Positions 55,780 through 64,000 of a DNA stretch of 64,000 nucleotides are shown one piece after another. The notes under the pieces were generated by a model. The model was not told where the DNA came from, ran no database searches, and worked only from the letters and a program-made list of their open reading frames with translations. The DNA comes from Eupeodes corollae (Eukaryota > Arthropoda > Insecta > Diptera > Syrphidae), in NCBI RefSeq assembly GCF_945859685.1, contig NC_079147.1:307332485-307396484 (forward strand). The letters run 5' to 3'. Made by a program: the position numbers and the translations under genes. How positions within the stretch are numbered: the stretch's first letter is position 1; each line of letters begins with the position of its first letter.

Positions 55780-56400
55780 TAGTTGATTTCTAGTACTTCC
55801 TGACTTTTTTCCATTCCACAAGCTTTTCCAGTTCCGCGGTTGTAATTGTAGCCAATGATTCAATTATTATATCTCGAAGCTCTTAAACGTTGTTAAATTG
55901 GCGCCCGCTGTCATAAATACGCCTACCAAATATTCCCCAGAGATTCTCTATAGGTTCAAAATTAGGACTTCGAGATGGTTAATCGATAAATGTTATGTGT
56001 TTCTCCTCCAACCAGTCTCTCATCCTTCAAGAGAAGTGGATATAAGCATTATCCTTCTGGAAGATGAAGTCATATCCGCATAACTCTTCAGCTCTTTCAA
56101 CCATAACTACTTCTAACAACTCAGCATACATTTCTGATTTCATCCTTCCAGGCACGAATGCAATTTCAGTCTTTCCATTTGAATAAAAAGCTACCCAAAC
56201 CATTACAATGCCGGTACCGAAGTTGCTACTCATGCTCACCTTTAGGTAAAGACGTTTGTTATGCCAATATGACTGCAAAATTTGTCTAACGCGTCAAGTT
56301 TAGCCTCAATTTGTAAAGCCAACACCGTGTTTCTGATGGCTTCACGCAATATCATTCGAACTTGACGTTTCTTATTTTACGCGTGGGTGGTGACTTCCAC
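55780..56400 (-). pseudogene. Tc1-like transposase relic (DD34E)
   Basis: The minus strand gives LKVSMSSNFGTGIVMVWVAF, GKTEIAFVPGRM, YDFIFQKDNAYIHFS (catalytic Asp codon 56051-56053), then after a stop WLEEKHITFID, SRSPNFEPIENLWGIF (Glu codon 55946-55948) and a C-terminal helix region. The Asp-Glu codon distance is 105 nt, i.e. 34 residues between, the Tc1 signature. The N-terminal paired domain is not recognisable, and no inverted repeats were delimited. Several stops make it inactive. Confidence 0.85.
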
Positions 56401-56673
56401 CTAATTTGAAAAAGTTATTTAATAATTGTATTGGATCTCCCTACTCTTCCCCGCGCCATGATGAGATTTTGTTTAAAAAAAAAATATTTCGAAAATCAAT
56501 TTTAAAGGCACACAAAATGATTTCCTACCACTTTCAATAATGAATTCAAACAACTTTGGTTCAATTAGTCTGTTTTTATACAAATTTCTGCCTTTTAATT
56601 TCACTTTTTTTATTTTATTCCGCAATCAAACACGAATGTAGTACCCGTGGCGTGATGCTTAGTGCGTTGGACT

Positions 56674-59600
56674 AGCGAGAGAACTTCGTTCGAGTGACAT
56701 TCGTTCCAAACAACAGAAACCTGACAAATACAGAAATTGACCAAAATTTACAACAAATGGTCGAAACAATAAAACGGACAATACCAAAGTACAAAAAACG
56801 GGACCAAATGGACGCTTACAGAAGCGCGACTATTGACGCACTGTGAATGCACAAGAGTGGCTTACTGACAAGACCCAAAAACTTGTACAGACAACTTACA
56901 GACCCACATGACTTGGAGGTTAGGACACTGAAGTCGTCAATAAAAAATGTCAATCTGTTGATTAACGAGACAGGTTATCAATTAACAAATATGATCCGGT
57001 CAGTTAATTTCAGTGACCCTATTATGTTCCCTAAAATCAACAAGATATTCAGAAAAAAGAACGATAATGACCTTCCGTGTCTGAAACTCCTAAGAACTGA
57101 AGAGAACAGGGACATACTCAGGACAGCGCAAATAGATCCAGAAGAAGCCATCTTTGATGATGACTTTTATATAATTGAAGATCCGAAGGAAAAAGTTGAC
57201 CCGTGAGCTGCTTTCCAGCAAGTGTACAAGGTGAATGTTAGCACTCGCCCCAACCACGACCTGGGAAACAGAGCCCTACTTAATCACTTTTACCTCCGAA
57301 ATGATATCACACAATGGCGATCTGAGAACCACGGTTTCACGCGGTTCAATGACGACTCCTTGGCAAATGCCATAATCACCGAGCAAACGGGAGAAGTCCC
57401 TTGTTAGTGACTTTTCAATTCAATTCAATAAAAAACTAAAAGTTAGCAGGTGTTGATGGTATATCCAACGTTGTACTAAGACATTTACCGATGGAGGCAA
57501 TTGACATTTACACCACACTCTTCAATAATGAACTGAATAATGCATATTATCCAGTGCATTGGAAGACCGCTGTGGTTCATCCTCTCCCGAAAAAGGGAAA
57601 GGACAACTCCAAACCGTCAAATCTTCGATCGATAAGTCTTCTTCCGAGCATCAGCAAAGTTTTCGAAAAGATCATTAATAGGGCTCTGACTAAGTGGGCT
57701 GCGGACAACAAAATTATTCCGGATAAACAGTTCGGGTTCAAGGCGAGTCATGACACAATTCAAGCTGCGTCTAACCTCGTTCTGATATCCAATTGAATAA
57801 ATCAAAGCAACAATGCACAGGAGCTGTTTTGGTTGATTTGGAAAAGGCCTTTGACAAATGAAAGGTTGAATGGTTAGAGGGTCTTTACCTAAAACTGAGC
57901 AGGCTTGGCATAAGCAAGCAATTGTTGTATGTACTTTATGGTATGCTTAACGGTAGAAAGTTTTTTGTCAAAAGTGGCAATGTAACTTCTACCACAACAT
58001 TCTTAATTAAAAATGGTCTTCAACAGGGAGCGGATTCTGTTCAGCATTTACAGAGGCAATTGCGTACGCCGACGATCTAGTTGCGTACACAACCGCCCGA
58101 AAAGTTGAGGTTATTAGAATTCTCTTGCAGCGTGATTTCGACAAAATTCAGCGATATTGCGACGACTGGTAACTGAAAATAAATGTCCAGAAGTAGGAGA
58201 CAATTCTGTTTTGGATTCCGTTGGTTTGACCCCAGAGTGAAGGTAATTTGCTACATGGTGATTTAACGTTGCCCATTCCCAGATGGAGAAGTTTCGAGTG
58301 TTCGAGTGGCAGTGTTTATGACGACAGCCGAATCTTCTTACGTGCCCTACTATTTCAACGAGGTCCTATACAACGGGTCTCGAATCAACAGAATTGACAA
58401 TTCCGTGATAAAACTCGTTCGAGGTCACATTGAAAGAGCTATGTCTTTGACCAACAATTCAATTTTCGGGGTGTTCTATCCAAACGATGAGTATTTTTAA
58501 AGGGCAAGCTTGAGCGGCTTCATTCCACCAGAGACATTCCTTTTTTTAGACAGATGCGGTCTGATTGGCAGTTCCGTCAGACGACAAACCGTGGATAGGC
58601 GACTCTTGTACAATCGGGACGTCATTTCACAAGGCGGAGCAGAGCTCCTTCGGTTCAGTAGGGCGATGTCCGAACGGGACCGAACTGGAGAACCAGTTTT
58701 GGGGACTTCAATCGGCACTTGATAGTGGGTAGTCGGGATGGGGTTTTAAACCTTGGCCGGCTAACATACTTGTTTTATAGTTTTAGAAATTAGTTTTAAG
58801 TAGAATAGGCATGGTGGCCCAAAAAAAAACATGAAATGAAAAAAATAAAAAAAAGAGGCTGCGATGCGACCCACGCTGATAACTGATAAAAGTTTGTAGG
58901 TTCTCCTGTTGGGTTTAAAAAGTTGTTAGTTGAATTATTCTTGAAAAAATTGAAATTACCAACAATATTTTCATATAAAGCAATAGTTTAGTTTCAAAAT
59001 CTAGTTTCAGATTTTTATTCAAAAACAAATTTGTACCAATTTAAGTTGCATTTCTTAAGTTTTTACAAATTAGATGAATGACATTAATTTGAAAGATAAC
59101 AATTTTGTGTACTATTTTTTGTAGATTTTATTTTCTTATGAAAATAACGGACTGTTCGATTTTTATAAAAAAAACTCTCTGAATATCGAAAACAATATTT
59201 TCTGTTAAATAAAATATGTTTGAAGACAATATTTTTAATTTTTGGAAAGATATTTGAGTCGAAAATCAATTTTTACCAACTTTTATTTAATTTTGTTTTT
59301 AGGCTTTTATTTTTTGTAAAAAAAAAACGTCAATTCAATTTTTCTCAACATTTTGCAGAATGTTGAAAACAATATTTCTTATAAGATAAAATAAGTTTTA
59401 AGCCTAAATTTCAAGTTAATTCAAGATGCAAGATATTTGAATCGATATTCAATATTTACCAACTTTGAGTAATGTTTTTTTTAGATTTTTATTTTTTATA
59501 AAAAAACTTTCGATTTTCTCAAAATTTTATCAGATGTCAAAAACATTATTCTTCGTTGCACAAAATTGTTTTGGAGATGAAATCACATTTAAGTCGTAAA

Positions 59601-60060
59601 ATTTTCGTATCACGTTACAATATATTATAATATAAAATTTTACAGACATCTTTCTAAAAATCTTTTATTTCGACTCTAGGTACCGTGAAACGTCGAGAAA
59701 TTTCAAAATTTTCAATTTGACAAATCGGACCCATTACAATAACAAAAAAAAAACTGTTAGATAGTTAGATTTCCTGCTGTGTAGGAATATGTAGTTTAAG
59801 TTTTATATTAAGGACCTTATTTTAAGTAGTTAAGTTTTAAGTTCTAATAAATACAAAAATAAACAATATTGAATTGAAGTTAAATATAGATCTTTGGGCC
59901 GAAAGGCATTAGTATTAAGTGTCATAGTTTAACTTAGAGCGTCCGTATGGGACCATTAAGTAAGTTGTAAGTTATGGTTATTTAGGCTAGTTGTATGAAT
60001 TTTTGTCTAGATTTAAGATAGGTTTAAAAATGATTTAATAAAAATTAATTTAAAAAAAAG
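56674..60060 (+). mobile_element. LINE inserted in SINE (copy 2), carrying a nested satellite-core element
   Basis: A longer copy of the LINE at 20738-21731. Frames give the linker before RT (frame 56847-57206 and 57222-57407), then from 57491 HWKTAVVHPLPKKGKDNSKP, SISLLPSISKVFEKIINRAL and KQFGFKASHDTIQAASNLV. Next come GAVLVDLEKAFD, LKLSRLGISK, VKSGNVTSTTTF, a deletion after NGLQQGA, and an intact AYADDLVAY (Asp codons 58071-58076). A C-terminal ORF2 tail lies at 58306-58722. The 3' UTR resumes at about 59752 after the nested element and ends in poly(A) at 60060. The endonuclease domain is missing. Multiple stops make it inactive. Junctions share TGCRTTGG-type sequence on both sides. Confidence 0.9.
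58854..59743 (-). mobile_element. Satellite-core element, copy D, nested in LINE copy 2
   Basis: Plus-strand order is AGAGGCTGCGATGCGACCCA, CGCTGATAACTGATAAAAG, reverse monomers (TTTGAGTCGAAAATCAATTT), GACATCTTTCTAAAAATC, GTGAAACGTCGAGAAATTTC and CAAATCGGACCCATTACAAT, ending AAC at 59743. The hairpin end is lost at a poly-A. The flanks are A runs on both sides, inside the LINE 3' UTR, which fixes the insertion order. Confidence 0.85.
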
Positions 60061-60330
60061 TGCATTGGTATGCCCTGCGTGGGGTCTTGCGTTCAATCCC
60101 CGCCTGTGCCACCTAACTGTTTTTCACGGGTACTGCCTCTTGCGAGGAATTGATAAATCGTCCAAAAGTAATTCTTGTCATGAAAAGTACTTTCTCAAAT
60201 TAGCTGTTCGGATTAATCTTAAAACTGTAGGTCCCCTCCATTCCTGACAACATTACTTGCAGGAATGGTTGAGAGTCGTGAGTCACTATTTCTCAACGGA
60301 CTGTTGCGCCGACTAATTTTTTAACTGAAA

Positions 60331-63300
60331 CGTTCGTAAATAAAATATGAAAGCAAGGTTGCTCATTATTTTCCACATCTTGTAAATTATTTTGGCAGTT
60401 TCATTGCGCCAATTCTTACATTTTTTTCATTTTTTTAAATCTAACAAACGCAAACTCATTCCGTTTCGTACGTCAATGTCAACCGATCCGTTGCAGCAAT
60501 GTGGACAAATAAGCCCATAATAAGTTGCGTTCAACTTAAAGTTGGAGACAAATTTTTTAAGGTTGCAGATGAAATAAATCAATCTATAGCCCTTTAATCT
60601 AAGCCCTAAATCTCGATGAAATTGGATTCAAAAATGAAAGCAATTTGGTTTCTTTATATCGAAGACTAAAATAAGTAACATAAAACCTGAAAAAGTGTGG
60701 ATCGCATTTAATTCTAATTTCAAGCCTCAAGAACACCGTAGGGCCTTATCGAAAATAAAGAAAAGAATACTGCCTTTTTCCCATAAATTGTGTTTACCCA
60801 GCTCTTTGTTTTCGCTCTTAATTCTTAAAATGTAATTTATATAAATTGTATCCCACTTCTGATTTCAAAACGTGCGGTATTCTCCCAAATCTCTTATTTT
60901 TTCAGCAACATTGTATGAAACAAAAGATAGATACGAAAGCATCACAATTCACCGCTGTATACATTCTACATAACCTAATAAAAACAAATCATCTCCTAAG
61001 CATCCTCTAAGGACACATAATAAGCCTTTTCCACAGGCCCATTCATCTATTGTTTTCTCGTGTTTCACGCTAATAAAAAAACAAAAACCAAGCACAGATT
61101 TACACGTGGAGAGCCAAAAGTGAATCTCAGGCAAAAAACCGTGCTACGTGTGAGCTATGGGGTAAGTGACATTGCCGCTAGGTGAGGATAAAAATGTTTC
61201 TACCAATAACCGTAAATTTCTTATACGTAAGAATGAGAAAACTTATCTTGCCTTGCCACAGTTCACACACGTCAAGGACATGACTCCAGAGTCCCCGCCG
61301 TTCTGTACAATTTGTTGACGCTATACGCGCATCGGTTGAACTTTTTTCGGATGTAGTTTCGCATAATGTTCATCTTCTTTGTTGCTTTGCAGCAGGTGAT
61401 ATTTTATGTTTTCGTCTTCTTCGATAACCTCTGCGAAAAGTAAGTTAAAAGTTGCTCCATGCTTGTTCACACGTTGCAACAAATTAATGGTGCCTTGAGC
61501 GTTACTTTGAATATTCCAAATGTAACTCTAGTGCCGTTTTACTCTCTTGTTCCAAATGTCATTTTTGTTAAATTGGTTGGCATGTTTGCGCGCACACAGC
61601 CATTTCCTAAAGACAAGACAGCCATTAGACAAAAGCGATGGAGAGAAAAAACAACGGAACTGACGTCGTGATTTTTATGGTGTAACCTGATATCGTAGTC
61701 GTAGACCATGCGGGCGCTCCCAAACTCCAAGCCTGCAGCAATTACCAAAATCTGGGGCATGTGTTGCCCCAACAACCAACGCTAACTGCTCGCTGATGGA
61801 AATGGAAACGCATGTCTGCTTCAAAGCTGGCAAATGTCAAAGTGTATAATCTAACGGTTTGGGACTTGGGAGTGCCTGGTGCTGTGTGATACACGAGTAT
61901 CAACCCGCAATGTGTCTTTCAAACTACTGGTGCAACAAAAGAAACCAAAAAATGGTAAAAATGTTAAGTGTAATCTTCGAACACCTGCTCCGTGGAATAA
62001 GTCTTTCTGGTCTGAGTACACTGGGTGCTGGGTATCTCTCTATCTATAGTGGGACCATGTCGCGGTCGTCGTCGTCGTGGGGAACACCTCCTCTTCAGCT
62101 GATGGAGGATAGAACTAGCACCAGCACTAGCACCAATTGATATCTCTAGTGAATAAATAAAACTTTAATGGACTTGCGACGACGAAGGCGGGAGAAGCCA
62201 AGACGCATTTATGAGCGCCACTATACGCGACCCACGACTCGACGAGATGGTAATGGCAGTGCTGCATGCAATCGCGAGCACTTGAGACTCTAGAGGTTGC
62301 AAAAGGTTAGTTACACTTCTAGATCGCTGAGGAGTTGTTATAGAGTCGTGCAGTTCCAGCTCCAGCTCCAACTCCAGCTCTCTAGCTCGATGCGGCGCGG
62401 CGATGGAGACGATATTATGGAAGAGTGATATTGTGGTTTAACTGGTTGGTATCCAAGGTGCAAGTGCGAACTCTATTAGTTTTTGAGGGCATCGAAGAAT
62501 GATTTATGGCGGCAAGGTGGCATGGTTGAGCGGCTTGGTAATCGAATTGTGTGAACGGAGATAAACTCGTGTATTGCAAAACGAGAAGTTGGGAGGGTCA
62601 GGTGGTTCAGTGTATCGTACTATGTTAAGTTTCGGTTCTTTTTTCTTAATTTTATTTTAAAATAAAGTAGAACGAGGTGTTTCGAGCTGATAAGAATATT
62701 GTTTTCTTTTTATGGCAAAACAATTTGGCAGTTATCTTTTTTATAAGTTGCGATATTTATTGAGGTGAGCTAACGACTTTTTTCCCATACAAACATTTCA
62801 TATGTTGGGAGGGTTCGTTTGGAAAATCTCTTAACTCGGCAAAACGTGAAACGACAATAAAGTATCAACTTAGGGGATAAGATCAGAAAATAAATTGAAA
62901 AATTCGATAATTTGCCGATAAGCTTCTTCGTGAGTTTTAGAATCTTTTGTTTAGAGGTTCTCGAAATTTAATTTGCTATATTTTATTGTATTTGAATTTC
63001 GAAGTTACTACTACTGTTACCCTTGAAGGAAGTAAGAAGGGGGCAAGAACATAGGAAATATATAGCTTATTGCAAGATGGATGTCATAAACTTCAGACTT
63101 TGTTAATGCAGAAGTAGATGATATCCAAATGCAAATTGAAATGAAAGAATAGTATTCGAAAAGTTAAATACCCTTATAATGATTAAACATAGTACGAGCA
63201 ATTAGGAGGATAGGAATAGAAAGGAGATTCGTGTACTGCGACTGGGCAGTGCGTCCGAAATCGGGCTCAAGGGAAAACTGATAAACATTCCTTCAAGAAC

Positions 63301-63355
63301 GGGTATTACGGTGACATTTTTTGAGGGAAGGAATGCAACTGGTTATTTCACTTGA
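60331..63355. other. Non-coding, probable host sequence
   Basis: No supported exon. Simple tracts include GTCGTCGTCGTCG near 62062-62076, AGCACCAGCACTAGCACC near 62118 and CCAGCTCCAGCTCCAACTCC at 62354-62373, which produces a spurious minus frame of alternating Glu-Leu. Confidence 0.45.
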
Positions 63356-63359
63356 GCAC

Positions 63360-64000
63360 TGTTTATGAAAACAGTGATAAAATAATGTACAGAGATGAAA
63401 CCTTACGAGGACGATGCTCAAGAGAAAGAAAAGTTTTTGTTAAACAACAATCACTTATCATTTTTAAAACTCTCTTTTTAGCCAGATCATAAGGGGAAAG
63501 AAACTTCTTGCATCGACGAAGAAAAACTAAACACTTAGTAGTGTTTTTGGCGACTTCATATATTATGTGGTCACACCAGGAGAGATGGTTTGTCATGAAT
63601 ATACTTTGAACTGAAAGCTAATAAGGGCGTTGGAGGAGATTTCCTTTTTCGAGACGGTAAAAAAACATTGAGTTTTCAGAGCCTTAAATTCAACACGGTT
63701 TTTAATTCTTCCATTTGAAAATGCTGTCAAGGTCAGAATTTTATAAGCTCATCATACGTTGCCGTTGATAGCCCACATTCGAAGCAAGGATGGCAATCTA
63801 AAAACAAATATGAAAAGCAGTGGGTACTATCATCAGCGAATCAATGTAGTGGGTTAGAAGTTTTAGACAAAAGATCATTTATACAAATAAGGAAGAGTGT
63901 CGGGAACAAAATGAAGCCTGAGGCACACCAGCGTTTATTTTGTGGGTACTATATTTGAACCGTCCGAATACTATTTGAATAGAACGGTTCGAAAGGTATT
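63360..64000 (-). pseudogene. LINE reverse transcriptase relic running off the window end
   Basis: On the minus strand, read from 64000 downward: NAGVPQ near 63930 (the GVPQGS block), then in another frame FADDSTHCFSYL near 63810-63840 (intact FADD box), RVEFKALKTQCFF near 63660-63690, and HLSWCDHIIYEVAKNTTKC and LVFLRRCKKFLSPYDLAK in the open frame 63596-63363, followed by SLEHRPRKVSSL. This is the normal order palm-thumb-tail of a Jockey/CR1-type LINE. The 5' part lies beyond 64000. Confidence 0.75.

Larger units (their letters stand above)
56641..60330 (+). mobile_element. tRNA-derived SINE (copy 2), split by a LINE
   Basis: Head GTACCCGTGGCGTGATGCTTAG, then TGCGTTGGACT (56663-56673), is interrupted. 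It resumes at 60061 with TGCATTGGTAT, a B-box-like CGTTCAATCCC (60090-60100), CGCCTGTGCCACC, then the body with GGGTACTGCCTCTTGCGAG, GTAATTCTTGTCATGAAAAG, GGTCCCCTCCATTCCTGACA and GGACTGTTGCGCC, ending near 60330. It supplies the part of the body lost in the assembly gap of copy 1. Confidence 0.8.

Noticed and set aside
62165..62371. Minus-strand frame starting with alternating Glu-Leu
   Set aside because: Produced by the CCAGCT simple repeat.

Overview
The window looks like intergenic or intronic DNA from a dipteran fly. It is AT-rich, with many CAA/CAG/GTC-type trinucleotide tracts and short GT-AG introns. It holds Ty3/gypsy, BEL/Pao, hAT, Tc1, Harbinger and Helitron relics and a tRNA-derived SINE of a type I recall from brachyceran flies. 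A tephritid is plausible, but that is inference. I found no convincing host protein-coding exon, rRNA or functional tRNA in 64 kb. Nearly all coding signal belongs to mobile elements, most of them broken.

Layout. 1-640: LINE reverse-transcriptase relic. 641-4744: non-coding. 4745-7275 (minus): decayed Ty3/gypsy pol, followed by a LINE relic (7276-8137, plus). 8219-9910: a hAT element with 13-bp TIRs and an 8-bp TSD, carrying a long hairpin. It is followed by a deleted Ty3/gypsy (9919-10897) and a second hAT transposase relic (10898-11590). 12.4-16.1 kb: non-coding. 16.14-20.35 kb: an unusual element with arms made of near-palindromic 16-20 bp units, terminal hairpins, and a small spliced gene with a Myb/SANT-like domain. 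20.7-21.9 kb: a tRNA-derived SINE split by a 5'-truncated LINE, ending in a 200-N gap. 25.26-26.13 kb: Helitron/PIF1 helicase relic.

30.1-36.5 kb is dominated by three copies (minus, plus, minus) of a repeat family with defined ends and a roughly 172-bp tandem satellite core. More copies lie at 52.75 and 58.85 kb, with fragments elsewhere. A Harbinger transposase fragment sits between two of them. 39.32-41.92 kb is a DNA transposon with AGGGTGGG TIRs, an 8-9 bp TSD and a degenerate protein with a hAT-like D / RW / ER layout. A 5' piece of a relative lies at 51.15-52.6 kb. 42.16-47.50 kb is a complete Ty3/gypsy retrotransposon with two identical 306-bp LTRs, a Gag with an N-terminal SAP-like motif, and pol broken by three 1-nt shifts and one stop. 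It is followed by BEL/Pao and LINE relics. 55.78-56.40 kb is a Tc1 relic. 56.64-60.33 kb is a second SINE, split at the same nucleotide by a longer copy of the same LINE, which is itself interrupted by a satellite-core element. 63.36-64.0 kb is a minus-strand LINE relic running off the end.

The strongest leads are: (1) the palindrome-array element with its spliced gene; (2) the satellite-core family, whose architecture resembles Helentron/HINE elements; (3) a LINE that appears to insert at one fixed site in a SINE; (4) the AGGGTGGG hAT-like transposon; (5) the young SAP-Gag retrotransposon.
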